Source of the DNA: Paraburkholderia sp. C35
Lineage (GTDB): Bacteria; Pseudomonadota; Gammaproteobacteria; Burkholderiales; Burkholderiaceae
NCBI RefSeq assembly: GCF_003121405.1
Contig: NZ_QBUY01000027.1
Coordinates: 1-64,000, forward strand
Direction of reading: 5' to 3'
Length of the DNA: 64,000 nucleotides
Shown: positions 7,782-16,292 of the stretch, piece after piece
How the letters are laid out: each line of letters begins with the position of its first letter
How positions within the stretch are numbered: the first letter of the stretch is position 1
Position numbers and translations under genes: made by a program
The notes under the pieces: model-generated
The model's input: only the letters and a program-made list of their open reading frames with translations
The model's database searches: none
Told to the model about the DNA's origin: nothing

Positions 7782-9142
7782 GCTTTCGCCCCATTCAAGA
7801 CGTCGCCTTCGATAAGCCGTTCGAGATGGTGGATATCGAATCCGCCGTTACGGAAGCCTTGCTCCTGCATCAGTTTCTGGTGGAGTGCCACAGTGGTGTC
7901 GACTCCCCCGATGCAAATCTCATCCAGAGCGACTCGCATGCGAGCAACAGCCTGCTCACGATTTGCCCCATGCGTAAGCAATTTTCCAATCAGCGAATCG
8001 TAGTTCGGCGGAATCGTATATCCTGCATACAGATGTGACTCGACTCGAACGCCCGGTCCGCCGGGAGCAATCCATTCGGTCACTCGCCCCGGTGACGGTA
8101 CAAATGTCCAAGGATTTTCAGCATTCAGCCGACATTCGATTGCGTGACCCTCGAAGCGGATATCAGACTGCTTCATTGACAGCGGCTCCCCGAGTGCGAT
8201 GCGCAATTGTTCAGCAACGATGTCAACGCCAGTCACAAGCTCTGTGACCGGGTGTTCGACCTGAACTCGGGTATTCATTTCGATGAAGAAAAACGAGCCG
8301 TCTTCGTAGAGAAACTCGAACGTGCCGGCGCCGGTGTAGCCGATATCGACGCACGCGTTCGCGCATAGCGCGCCAATGCGAGCTATCTCGGCGCGCTCGA
8401 TACCGGGTGCCGGGGATTCTTCGATAATCTTCTGATTGCGTCGTTGCATCGAACAGTCACGTTCCCCAAGCCAGACGGCATTGCCATGCCTGTCGGCCAG
8501 GACCTGAATTTCCACGTGACGCGGTGTCTCGAGGAAGCGTTCTGCGTAGACGCTTGGATTCCCGAATGCACGGCCGGCTTCTTCGCGTGTCATCGCTACG
8601 GCCTGGAGCAACTCAGATGGCTCACGAACAATACGCATCCCTCGACCGCCGCCGCCCCCAGCAGCCTTAACAATTAGGGGATAGCCGACCTGTGCTCCAA
8701 TTGCTGAAACTACGGCAGCATCTTCAGGCAATGCGCCATCAGACCCGGGAACACACGGGACGCCAGACGCTGTCATCGCCAGCTTGGCGCTGACCTTGTC
8801 CCCCATCTGACGGATAGCCGCAGAAGTGGGACCAATGAACGTGATGCCCGCATCCTCGACCATCTGCGCAAATTCAGCGCTTTCAGAAAGGAAGCCGTAG
8901 CCTGGGTGGATTGCACCTGCCCCAGAAAGCTTTGCGGCAAGAATAATTTCCCCTTTTTGCAGATAGCTCTTTTGCGATGGCGCAGGTCCGAAACATATGG
9001 CATGGTCAGCCAGGGCTACGTGACGCAGGTTCGCGTCGGCCTCCGAATATGCTGCAACGGTCTTTAGACCGAGGGCTTTGCACGCTCGGACAACGCGAAG
9101 TGCGATTTCTCCACGGTTAGCGATAAGGACAGTGTCAAACAT
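7778..9142 (-). CDS. accC: Biotin carboxylase subunit
   Basis: About 454 residues of the ATP-grasp biotin carboxylase family, which carboxylates the biotin on a carrier protein using bicarbonate and ATP. The start MFDTVLIANRGEIALRVVRA at 9142 is the family N-terminus; it overlaps the end of accB by 8 bp, implying translational coupling. Present are the glycine-rich ATP lid KAAGGGGGRGMRIV, PRHVEIQVLAD, the ERDCSMQRRNQK motif, FIEMNTRVQVEHPVTE with catalytic residues, and the C-terminal PPNYDSLIGKLL. It sits between a true BCCP gene and a lysine-less carrier-like gene. The genome surely has a housekeeping accC elsewhere, so this is probably a dedicated catabolic copy. Confidence 0.93.
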   Translation of the reverse strand: MFDTVLIANRGEIALRVVRACKALGLKTVAAYSEADANLRHVALADHAICFGPAPSQKSYLQKGEIILAAKLSGAGAIHPGYGFLSESAEFAQMVEDAGITFIGPTSAAIRQMGDKVSAKLAMTASGVPCVPGSDGALPEDAAVVSAIGAQVGYPLIVKAAGGGGGRGMRIVREPSELLQAVAMTREEAGRAFGNPSVYAERFLETPRHVEIQVLADRHGNAVWLGERDCSMQRRNQKIIEESPAPGIERAEIARIGALCANACVDIGYTGAGTFEFLYEDGSFFFIEMNTRVQVEHPVTELVTGVDIVAEQLRIALGEPLSMKQSDIRFEGHAIECRLNAENPWTFVPSPGRVTEWIAPGGPGVRVESHLYAGYTIPPNYDSLIGKLLTHGANREQAVARMRVALDEICIGGVDTTVALHQKLMQEQGFRNGGFDIHHLERLIEGDVLNGAKA

Positions 9143-9605
9143 CAGCGGCCTCCAAAGACTGAATCGCAAAGAGCGCTGTGTCCGGCGTAACCGGCGTGCC
9201 GTCTTCCACGAATATTTCCGCCACGCGACCCGAGCAATCTGCTTCGATGGAGTTCAAAAGTTTCATGGCTTCGACCACGGCAACTGTTTGCCCCTCCTGA
9301 ACGATGTCACCAATCGCGACAAAAGGAGACTGGTCCGGCGCAGGTGCACGGTAGAACGTTCCCGTCATTCCTGCAGTTATCACACGCCTGCTGGCCGCGG
9401 GTTCGATTTCGACCGAAGGCGAATTGCGCGGCTTGTCGGCTTCTAGCGCTGATGCCAAAGGCTCGGCTCTACGTCGCGGGCTGACCTCACCGGCCTGCTG
9501 CCCGCGTATCAGTTTCACTCGCCAATCGGACTCCGCGTATTCAATCTCGGTTACCGAAGAGTCCTCTACAAGCTGTAAAAGCCGGTTGAGTTTGTCGTGG
9601 TCCAT
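9135..9605 (-). CDS. accB: Biotin carboxyl carrier protein
   Basis: About 156 residues. The N-terminal helix (DKLNRLLQLVEDSSVTEIEY) and a Pro/Arg/Ser-rich linker lead to a biotinyl domain with the intact biotinylation motif VVEAMKLLNSIEAD; the lysine is residue 115 from ATG 9605. That ATG is preferred to a TTG at 9620 that overlaps the pxpA stop; a GAGG lies about 9 bp upstream of it. It is the biotin-bearing partner for the adjacent AccC. In this operon there is no AccA/AccD carboxyltransferase, so the carboxyl group must go to another acceptor subunit, most likely PxpB/PxpC-type proteins (inference). Confidence 0.92.
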   Translation of the reverse strand: MDHDKLNRLLQLVEDSSVTEIEYAESDWRVKLIRGQQAGEVSPRRRAEPLASALEADKPRNSPSVEIEPAASRRVITAGMTGTFYRAPAPDQSPFVAIGDIVQEGQTVAVVEAMKLLNSIEADCSGRVAEIFVEDGTPVTPDTALFAIQSLEAADV

Positions 9606-9616
9606 TCGCGAATGCC

Positions 9617-10390
9617 TCAAACAAACGACTTGATGGTCACGCCGGCGCTCTCGAGCACCTTTCGCACTTCGGCTGCCATCTGAATTGCGCCGGGCGTATC
9701 GCTGTGAACGCAGATGGTGTCAATCTGAACCGGAAGCATGCGTCCGGACACGGTCTCGATGCCGCATGCTTCGACCATTCGAAGCATGCGCGCGGCTGCC
9801 TGCTCAACATCGTGCAGCACTGCGCCGGGCTTCTTGCGATGTACGAGGTGGCCTTCCTCATCGTAAGCCCGGTCCGCGAATACCTCGCAGCAAACGCGAA
9901 GTCCCATGTCTCGGGCGACGTCTTGCATCAAAGCGCCCGCGAAGGTCATACACACCAGCTCAGGGTTGACCGCCTTTATCGCACGAGCGATTGCTGTTGC
10001 AACATCGTGCTCGGTTTGCGTGAGGTTCCCTAGCGCGCCGTGTGCTTTAACATAGGTGATAGGGTTGCCCGCGTATGTCGAAAGCGCTTGCGCCGCACCA
10101 ATCTGATACGCGACAAGACGCTCAATCTCGCCTGCGGAGAATGGAATGATGCGGCGGCCGAAGCCCCACAGGTCAGGGAAGCCTGGGTGCGCACCGACAT
10201 TGACGCCCCGTTCCTTTGCCATCGAGAACGTGCGAGCCATGATTTCGGGGTCTCCGGCATGCAAGCCACAGGCTACGTTTGCAGAAGACACGATGTCGAG
10301 GATTGCCTCATCGTCGCCCATCCGCCACGCGCCGAAGCCTTCTCCCATATCGGAGTTGAGGTCGATGTGGAGTGATTTGTTTGAACTCAT
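9617..10390 (-). CDS. pxpA: 5-oxoprolinase subunit PxpA (LamB/YcsF family)
   Basis: A 257-residue LamB/YcsF protein. Family marks are the N-terminus HIDLNSDMGEGFGAWRMGDD, SANVACGLHAGDPEIM, GAHPGFPDLWGFGRR, YVKAHGALGN and FADRAYDEEGHLVHRKK. In E. coli and B. subtilis PxpABC hydrolyse 5-oxoproline to glutamate using ATP; the fungal LamB gene belongs to a lactam-utilisation cluster. Here it follows pxpC by 36 bp and precedes accB, an arrangement that ties lactam opening to a biotin carboxylation system. The family is certain; the true substrate in this operon is not. Confidence 0.92.
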   Translation of the reverse strand: MSSNKSLHIDLNSDMGEGFGAWRMGDDEAILDIVSSANVACGLHAGDPEIMARTFSMAKERGVNVGAHPGFPDLWGFGRRIIPFSAGEIERLVAYQIGAAQALSTYAGNPITYVKAHGALGNLTQTEHDVATAIARAIKAVNPELVCMTFAGALMQDVARDMGLRVCCEVFADRAYDEEGHLVHRKKPGAVLHDVEQAAARMLRMVEACGIETVSGRMLPVQIDTICVHSDTPGAIQMAAEVRKVLESAGVTIKSFV

Positions 10391-10426
10391 TGCAGTAACT
10401 CTCTATGGTTTTGAGCGTGGCGTCTG

Positions 10427-11404
10427 TCAGCCACGTGCCGACATCAAGGCCAGCGTCTGTTGCAGTTTCTTCACCTCGGCAGCTCGCTGGCGAAGCGATG
10501 CAACGGCTTCATCAATGTCAGTCAGGACGAATCGAATTCGACATCCAGCCGGGGCCTGTCCAAGCTTCCAGAGGTCTGATTCGATGACCGTCGCAATCTT
10601 GGGATAGCCGCCGCAGGTATTCGCTTCTGCGAGCTGGACAATGGGCTGCCCGGACGGCGGTACCTGGACTGTGCCGGGAACGACTCCGTGGGAAAGGAGT
10701 TCAACGGGCCTGGTCAACGGCAATGCCGCGCCATTCAGGCGATAGCCCACGCGATTCGACTCAGGAGTAATCTCGTACTCGGCAGTAGCGAACGCTTCTT
10801 TCGCTTCATCGGTGAAGTCGCCATACTCCGCGGCCGGGACCACGCGAACTGAGACGGTTCCGGCAGAGAGTTCTTCCCAGAACGAAGCAAGCCCCTGAGG
10901 GACCACGCCGAGCCCAGACTCGCGCGCGGAGCGAAAAGGGCTGCTTCTTACCTGAAGTGCGTCGCCGCGCTTCAGGCCTCGTCCTTCGAAACCTCCGAAA
11001 GCACCTTTGAGGTCGGTCGACCTTGAACCCATCACTGGCTCAACGTCGACACCGCCTGCCAGACAAAGATACGCACGCGCACCTCGCTTCGGTCGCTCAA
11101 TCACCAGGGTCTGACCGGCGCGCGCTGTCCGTGACCACCAGGGGGCAAGCGTTGTATCGTCGAGCCGCACGCGACAGTCGGCACCCGTTACCGCGAAATC
11201 CAGGTCCTTCTGAAATTTGACCCGAAACGGAAACAGGCTAATTTCGATGGCGGCCTCACTTGGGTCATTCCCGACAAGTGAGTTGCCAACCGTGAGCGCG
11301 AGAGCGTCCATGGCACCAGACCTGCTGACCCCAATGCCGAGGTGACCTCGCCGTCCGGCGTCCTGGACGAGGTTCGGCGCGCCCGTTGAGAGGATGTCAA
11401 TCAT
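10427..11404 (-). CDS. pxpC: 5-oxoprolinase/urea-amidolyase subunit PxpC (KipA-like, biotin-dependent carboxyltransferase family)
   Basis: A 325-residue protein homologous to KipA and to one half of the carboxyltransferase domain of urea carboxylase. Marks are the N-terminus IDILSTGAPNLVQDAGRRGH, GVSRSGAMDALALTVGN, GNDPSEAAIEI, PSSEAAIE-type core, SNRVGYRLNG and SHGVVPGTVQVPPSGQPIV. It overlaps the pxpB stop by 4 bp (ATGA). PxpC works with PxpB; in urea carboxylase the two domains are fused and take the carboxyl group from biotin. Because accB and accC are in the same operon, a carboxyltransferase role is more likely here than in minimal pxp loci. That functional choice is inference. Confidence 0.92.
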   Translation of the reverse strand: MIDILSTGAPNLVQDAGRRGHLGIGVSRSGAMDALALTVGNSLVGNDPSEAAIEISLFPFRVKFQKDLDFAVTGADCRVRLDDTTLAPWWSRTARAGQTLVIERPKRGARAYLCLAGGVDVEPVMGSRSTDLKGAFGGFEGRGLKRGDALQVRSSPFRSARESGLGVVPQGLASFWEELSAGTVSVRVVPAAEYGDFTDEAKEAFATAEYEITPESNRVGYRLNGAALPLTRPVELLSHGVVPGTVQVPPSGQPIVQLAEANTCGGYPKIATVIESDLWKLGQAPAGCRIRFVLTDIDEAVASLRQRAAEVKKLQQTLALMSARG

Positions 11405-12165
11405 GCTTCAATACCTTTCACAATGAATCGGACTTCATTGCCCGGCTCAAGCAAACAAGGTGGCGTGCTCTTCGCGTCGAACATGCGTGTCTGAGTTCTT
11501 CCCAGCAAATGCCAGCCGGATGGCGCGGTGCAGGGCATCACACCAGCCTGTGCTCCGCCTACGATGACGGTACCTTCGTCGACCTTCATGCGGGGGACCT
11601 TTCTACGAGGTATCGCGAGCTCGGCGGGAAGACCAGTCAAGTAGGCGAATCCGGGCATCGAGCCGATGCAGGCGACCGAGTAAGTCGCCGCGCTGTGCAG
11701 CCTCACGTATTCGTCAACGTCGACGTGCGCATTGTTTGCCAATGCAATCAGGTCTTCGCCGGCGTGACCGCCGTAGATGACAGGAATCTCAATCGTCCGT
11801 TTTTGTTTGAGCTCCGGCTCCGTCGTATCCCACATGCCGAGGAGGGCGTCCGACGCATCATCCGGATTCGTGTCAATCGGGTCGAAAATAAGCATCAGGT
11901 TATTCACGCCGAGGACGACTTCGATGCCGCTAAGAGGACACTGGCCGAAATCCCGGCGCCTCGTTGCTAGCGACAGCAGTCGGCTCTGCAACGCCGAATC
12001 GAACGTGCCATTACTCGGGTCAAACAGGAGTGCGCCGGCACCGGCCGCACTCAGCTTGAGGTGCGAATCTGCGAGTTGAACAATCTGCTTGGCGGGCGCC
12101 GCCGAAGAAGAGCTGGCGGATGCGGCCGAATCGCTCTGCTCGCTGTCGTATAGGTGGGCTTCCAT
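11401..12165 (-). CDS. pxpB: 5-oxoprolinase/urea-amidolyase subunit PxpB (KipI-like)
   Basis: A 254-residue KipI/allophanate-hydrolase-subunit-1 family protein. After a Ser/Ala-rich N-terminus it shows IEIPVIYGGHAGEDLIALA, SVACIGSMPGFAYLTGLP, IPRRKVPRMKVDEGTV and the C-terminal GAQAGVMPCTAPSGWHLLGR, all typical of the family. It starts 1 nt after the MFS gene and overlaps pxpC. PxpB and PxpC form the cyclophilin-like pair that corresponds to the carboxyltransferase domain of urea amidolyase. The Ser/Ala-rich first 30 residues are unusual and may mean a later start. Confidence 0.9.
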   Translation of the reverse strand: MEAHLYDSEQSDSAASASSSSAAPAKQIVQLADSHLKLSAAGAGALLFDPSNGTFDSALQSRLLSLATRRRDFGQCPLSGIEVVLGVNNLMLIFDPIDTNPDDASDALLGMWDTTEPELKQKRTIEIPVIYGGHAGEDLIALANNAHVDVDEYVRLHSAATYSVACIGSMPGFAYLTGLPAELAIPRRKVPRMKVDEGTVIVGGAQAGVMPCTAPSGWHLLGRTQTRMFDAKSTPPCLLEPGNEVRFIVKGIEA

Positions 12166-12166
12166 G

Positions 12167-13501
12167 TCACTCTTCCAGCGGTCTTCCGGCAGTTTCCTTG
12201 GCTGCCATCAACGCAAAGATGGTGATGAGGAGACCGGCCGAGATGTAGACAGCGATATACGTCCACGACTGATAAGCCTTGAGAAGGCTCGCGAACACGA
12301 GCGGAGCGAAGCCGCCACCGATGATTCCACCGAAAGTCGCTGCGAGCGACGCGCCGGCGTAGCGGACTCGCGTCGGAAACTGCTCGGTGACGAATGACGC
12401 CTGCGGCCCGTACATCATTGCCTGGAAGAGCATCCCGACCACTACGGCAACGCAGATGTTGAGCGGCTCGCGCGTATCCATCAGCGCGAAATAGGCAAAT
12501 GCCCAGACTATCGACATAGCCGCGCCGGTTCCATACACGGCACGTCGCCCCAACTTGTCGCAGAGTGCACCGAACAGCGGGACACACACTGCATGAAGCG
12601 CGGCGCCGAGCATCGTGGCGGTCAACGCAAGGGAGCGCGGAAGATGCAACACGCCCGTTACGTACGTCAAGGTGAAAACGACCAGCAGCCCATACACAAT
12701 GTCGGAGCCGATGCGGACACTGCCGGCAATAATCAATCGCTTCCAATAGCCGCCTACGACCTCCTTGATGGGCAGCTGAACCTTGTGATGATGACGCTCC
12801 AGGTCCTTGAACATGGGTGTTTCATCGACACCTCGGCGAAGCCACAGCCCGAACATCACGAGAACCGCGCTGGAGAGAAGCGGAATTCGCCACCCCCAGG
12901 TTTGAAACGACTCTGCTGACATCGTGAGGGTCGCGACGGTGATGAATCCGGCCCCGAGCAAGGTCCCGCATGCAGGTCCCATTTGGGCGTACGATGCGTT
13001 TCGGCCGCGCTGGTCTTGCCTGCCGTGCTCCATCGACAGCAGGACCGCTCCTGCCCATTCACCGCCGATTGCGGCACCCTGAAAGAAGCGCAACGCCACA
13101 AGCAGAACCGGGCTCCAGATTCCCCATACGTTATAGGTTGGAAGCAGCCCCATCAGTGCCGTTGCGGCGCCCATCAGAACCAGGGTCGCAACCAGAACGA
13201 ATCGGCGGCCGAGCTTATCCCCCAGATGACCGAACACCAGCCCGCCGAACGGCCGTGAGAGATAGCCAACGGCATAGGTCGAAAATGCGAGGATGGTTCC
13301 TGAAAGCGGGTCAAACGACGGAAAGAAGACGGCATTGAAAACGAGCGCCGCCATCAGGTTGTAGACCGTGAAGTCGTACCATTCCAGGGTGGTGCCAATC
13401 GAACTGGCGGCTGCCAGCCGGCCCATCTTTGGCCGCTCACCTTGTATGAAGCCCGATTGTTCAATCGGGGTTTTGCCGATAGCGCTTGTGTTGTCCATCA
13501 C
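12167..13501 (-). CDS. MFS transporter, metabolite:H+ symporter (MHS) type
   Basis: A 444-residue inner-membrane carrier with 12 predicted helices. The MHS subfamily signature is clear: SSIGTTLEWYDFTVYNLMAA in helix 1, RPFGGLVFGHLGDKLGRRFV in the 2-3 loop, FFQGAAIGGEWAGAVLL, and a matching GALCDKLGRRAVYG loop in the second half, ending with QFPTRVRYAGASLAATFGG. MHS carriers import organic acids, betaines and amino-acid derivatives with protons. It overlaps the upstream gene by 4 bp and pxpB follows at 1 nt, so it most likely imports the substrate of the pxp/acc system. Confidence 0.9.
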   Translation of the reverse strand: MMDNTSAIGKTPIEQSGFIQGERPKMGRLAAASSIGTTLEWYDFTVYNLMAALVFNAVFFPSFDPLSGTILAFSTYAVGYLSRPFGGLVFGHLGDKLGRRFVLVATLVLMGAATALMGLLPTYNVWGIWSPVLLVALRFFQGAAIGGEWAGAVLLSMEHGRQDQRGRNASYAQMGPACGTLLGAGFITVATLTMSAESFQTWGWRIPLLSSAVLVMFGLWLRRGVDETPMFKDLERHHHKVQLPIKEVVGGYWKRLIIAGSVRIGSDIVYGLLVVFTLTYVTGVLHLPRSLALTATMLGAALHAVCVPLFGALCDKLGRRAVYGTGAAMSIVWAFAYFALMDTREPLNICVAVVVGMLFQAMMYGPQASFVTEQFPTRVRYAGASLAATFGGIIGGGFAPLVFASLLKAYQSWTYIAVYISAGLLITIFALMAAKETAGRPLEE

Positions 13502-14169
13502 GTCAGCTCCGATGCCGAGAGTTTCCAGGTGAGCGAGTAGCGGGCGGTTTGCGAAGCCCGCGAATCAAGCGCTTGAGCTGCGAATTCCAATGCTCGTTCG
13601 TTCGAGGTCTCGTTGCTGCTCTCGATGATGAAAATGGGGTACATCCGACGCGAACTGAGGTCCTCTTGGGGCAGCGGACGGCTGAGTTCATCGACCGGCG
13701 ATAACAGGTACGAGTGAACAAAGCCCAGGTCTTCAGAAAGGCGCGCGCCAATTTCTGCGCAGCGGTCACTGAGACCTTGCAAGTCTTCCGGGATGTTCAG
13801 AGAAAGTGTCGCGACATAGGCACCACTTCCCTGGCCCACGCTCGCGCTGACCTCGCCAATGCGGCGAGTCGGTGCGACCATTTTCGGAAGCGTTTTCTGC
13901 GACCATTCGGTTTGATTCTGAAACGCATGGCTGTACGCGGCGGAAGCAAAAACAGATATCGATTCTGCCCAGTAGAGGCCAAGATATTTGGGCTTCCCAC
14001 TCACCGCCCAGTACCGTGCAGCTGAGATTACGCCCTGCATGCGGACGCGCTCTTCAATGTGCGCGCGGTCGTACCATGCGTTGAAATCCGCCTCATCGTT
14101 GGCATTAATGTCAGAGGCCACAAAAAGCATGCCGTGGGGTGTCACAGAAGTCATCTTCGTCTCACTCAT
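13498..14169 (-). CDS. Dimeric alpha/beta-barrel (EthD/DUF4286-like) protein, first gene of the pxp/acc operon
   Basis: About 223 residues. The first half has LFVASDINANDEADFNAWYD followed by RAHIEERVRMQGVISAARYW, the pattern of small ferredoxin-like dimeric alpha/beta-barrel proteins; the second half (YVATLSLNIPEDLQGLSDRC, SHSYLLSP-like region) looks like a second copy. Such proteins are stress-response or catabolic accessory proteins and monooxygenase-like folds. ATG 14169 is chosen because longer starts would run into the divergent LysR gene at 14394; ATG 14154 is also possible. It overlaps the MFS gene by 4 bp. The catalytic role is unknown. Confidence 0.7.
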   Translation of the reverse strand: MSETKMTSVTPHGMLFVASDINANDEADFNAWYDRAHIEERVRMQGVISAARYWAVSGKPKYLGLYWAESISVFASAAYSHAFQNQTEWSQKTLPKMVAPTRRIGEVSASVGQGSGAYVATLSLNIPEDLQGLSDRCAEIGARLSEDLGFVHSYLLSPVDELSRPLPQEDLSSRRMYPIFIIESSNETSNERALEFAAQALDSRASQTARYSLTWKLSASELT

Positions 14170-14393
14170 CTTCCGGATTGGATGACCCATCGTCATCAAC
14201 CAATAAATCAGGGGCAAACGGGAAATTCCTGGGGTGGTTGATAGATTTTTCTTGTGAGGCTCTAAATGCCGAGCGGTAGTTACAGATACGCTGGCCGTAT
14301 CTGCCAGCTCCGAGAAACGGAATTGACGTGGCGATTTCGGCGACGGAAGGTGACGGACTAAGGCGTTCATCGAGCGCTTAAACGGGAGACCAC

Positions 14394-15305
14394 ATGAATA
14401 CACGCTTCCTGGAGAGTTTTCTTCTCGTTGTCGAGCTAGGAAGCTTCCGTGCGGCTGCCGACCGCTTGCATGTGACGCAGGCGGCAATCTCCAACCGTAT
14501 TGCGTCGCTTGAAGAAGAGCTCGACGCCCGCGTATTCGACCGTGGCCCTGGTGAACTCCGGCTGACGCCGGTGGGCTTGCGCCTTATCAGCTACGGTGAA
14601 CGGATGCTCGAGCTGCAAAAAGACATGCTGCAACTAGGCCGGACTGACCAGAAGCTACTGGGGAGTGTTCGAATCGGCGCGATAGAGAGCATCGTTCACA
14701 CCTGGCTGGTGCCTTTCATGCAGCATTTGCAGCAGTCTTATCCCGGCATTGAAGTCCAGCTCAGTTCTGAGTCGACGGACCGACTGCATCGCAGTCTGCG
14801 AGATGGCGATGTCGATATCGCACTCCAGACTGACCAGATGATAGGCGACGGCATCGTGAGCACCGCCTGCCTGCCGATGACAATGGGATGGGTTGGTTCA
14901 GCACAGGCTCCTGAAGAACTCGACAACAACCTGCCGCTTATCCTGAGCCAGCCAACGATTACATTGAGTCGAGGCTCGCAGCCCTATCTCGTGCTCAAAG
15001 ACCTGTATCGGCGTGCCGGCATGCCCCTGGGCAAAGTGCACTGCGTCAGCTCGATTGCGGCCATCGTGCGCCTCGTGCGTTGCGGTTTCGGAAGCGCCAT
15101 GATGCCGTTGCCACCCGTGCGCGAAGAAATCGAGAGTGGCGTATTGCGCATCATAGCGAGCGACCATGCCTTGCCTCTGCAGGGACTGGTGGTCAGTTAC
15201 CTCGAGAATCGGGCGTCTGATGCCATTCGCTTCGTGGCCGAACTGGCCTGCCAGGAATCGGACCGGTACATGCGCTCGCTGCACGCACCGTTCGCGCCCG
15301 CTTGA
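14394..15305 (+). CDS. LysR-type regulator, divergent from the pxp/acc operon
   Basis: A 303-residue LysR regulator. The N-terminal winged helix-turn-helix is clear (FLESFLLVVELGSFRAAADR, then LHVTQAAISNRIASLEEEL), followed by the two-lobe effector-binding domain from about residue 90 (GSVRIGAIESIVHTWLVPF). It is divergently transcribed from the pxp/acc operon across a shared 224-bp region, the standard arrangement for a LysR regulator and its target. The effector would be expected to be the substrate or an intermediate of that pathway (inference). Confidence 0.93.
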   Translation: MNTRFLESFLLVVELGSFRAAADRLHVTQAAISNRIASLEEELDARVFDRGPGELRLTPVGLRLISYGERMLELQKDMLQLGRTDQKLLGSVRIGAIESIVHTWLVPFMQHLQQSYPGIEVQLSSESTDRLHRSLRDGDVDIALQTDQMIGDGIVSTACLPMTMGWVGSAQAPEELDNNLPLILSQPTITLSRGSQPYLVLKDLYRRAGMPLGKVHCVSSIAAIVRLVRCGFGSAMMPLPPVREEIESGVLRIIASDHALPLQGLVVSYLENRASDAIRFVAELACQESDRYMRSLHAPFAPA

Positions 15306-15402
15306 GTAACGCTAGCCGTTAGAGATGACGTTGAAAATTAAAACGTCGAGTCCCCACGAAGCATGAGGGGGAGACTGACGTCTTGCTGGAACGATGTGTG
15401 CA

Positions 15403-16218
15403 TCAGGTCTGCCGCTCCGATAGCCTTACGAAGTCGGCGATGGACTGCCACATAGCAACCGGATTCGAATACATCGGGAAATGTCCGCAGTCGGCAATCT
15501 CGGCGAGCTTCACCCCACGGCTCTCGATATGCTTCAGATAAGACAGGTGAGCGTTTTGCTCGCCAAACATGAACATGCGCGGGAATGGCATCCCAAGGAA
15601 CCTTTCCATCAGTCCAGCGTTATCCGACAGTTCGACCATCGACTTGAAGATCCCCGCAACGGCTTCCGCACGAACCTTATGACGGAGACTCGCTGAATAC
15701 AGCGCGCTTGCGTAAGCTGGAGCGTGAAGTGCGCGCTCAACGAAATCGTCAAGGAATTGCGCTGCACTGTCCGCAGGATATTGGTGAATCTGCCGGCTCA
15801 GAAAGCAGTCCTCGGGCGCAATGTTTCCTTCGATATCGGTGAATGAGATGACTCGTTGCGGCAATTGCGACCCGAGCATGAGTGAAGTTAAGCCGCCCAT
15901 CGAATGTCCCACGAGGTGGAACCGCTCAAAACCAAAGTGGTCGGCGACTGCCACGGCTGTGTCAACCAGAAACGGAATGCAGACTTTGCTCAGGTCGGAG
16001 CAGTGCGTCTGTCCGCATCCAGGTGCGTCGTAACTCACGAAGGGGCGCTCAGCGAACTCGTTGTGTCTGGCGATATCTGCATAGTCTTCCTTCGTGGAGC
16101 CAAACCCATGGAGGAACATCATGGGTGCCTTCGAGCCATCACGCGATAACGCGGAAATCGTCATAGATGTTCCGGATACGGATAGGGGAATCGACGATTG
16201 ATTGAATTCTCGTTTCAT
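15403..16218 (-). CDS. Alpha/beta hydrolase
   Basis: A 271-residue serine hydrolase of the alpha/beta fold. The oxyanion segment FLHGFGSTKEDYADIA and the nucleophile elbow LVGHSMGGLTSLML are intact. The C-terminal histidine is in ADCGHFPMYSNPVAMWQSIA. No signal peptide, so cytoplasmic. It lies downstream of the aminotransferase in the same direction, separated by 74 bp that include a perfect 22-bp palindrome, so it may be read through only in part. It could open an ester, lactone or C-C bond of the product made by the RraA/aminotransferase genes. Substrate unknown. Confidence 0.87.
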   Translation of the reverse strand: MKREFNQSSIPLSVSGTSMTISALSRDGSKAPMMFLHGFGSTKEDYADIARHNEFAERPFVSYDAPGCGQTHCSDLSKVCIPFLVDTAVAVADHFGFERFHLVGHSMGGLTSLMLGSQLPQRVISFTDIEGNIAPEDCFLSRQIHQYPADSAAQFLDDFVERALHAPAYASALYSASLRHKVRAEAVAGIFKSMVELSDNAGLMERFLGMPFPRMFMFGEQNAHLSYLKHIESRGVKLAEIADCGHFPMYSNPVAMWQSIADFVRLSERQT

Positions 16219-16234
16219 GAGTTTTCAAATGAGG

Positions 16235-16256
16235 AACAGGGCTCGCGAGCCCTGTT
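16235..16256 (-). terminator. Perfect 22-bp GC-rich palindrome between two co-directional genes
   Basis: Arms AACAGGGCTCG and CGAGCCCTGTT meet without a spacer, giving a strong hairpin between the aminotransferase and hydrolase genes. On the transcribed minus strand it is followed by CCTCATTTG, only a weak T-rich tail. It could be an attenuating terminator, an mRNA-processing hairpin that separates expression of the two genes, or a protein-binding palindrome. Confidence 0.5.
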
Positions 16257-16292
16257 GTATTAATCAATTAGTCGCCGTTACAAGGCGTCCAG

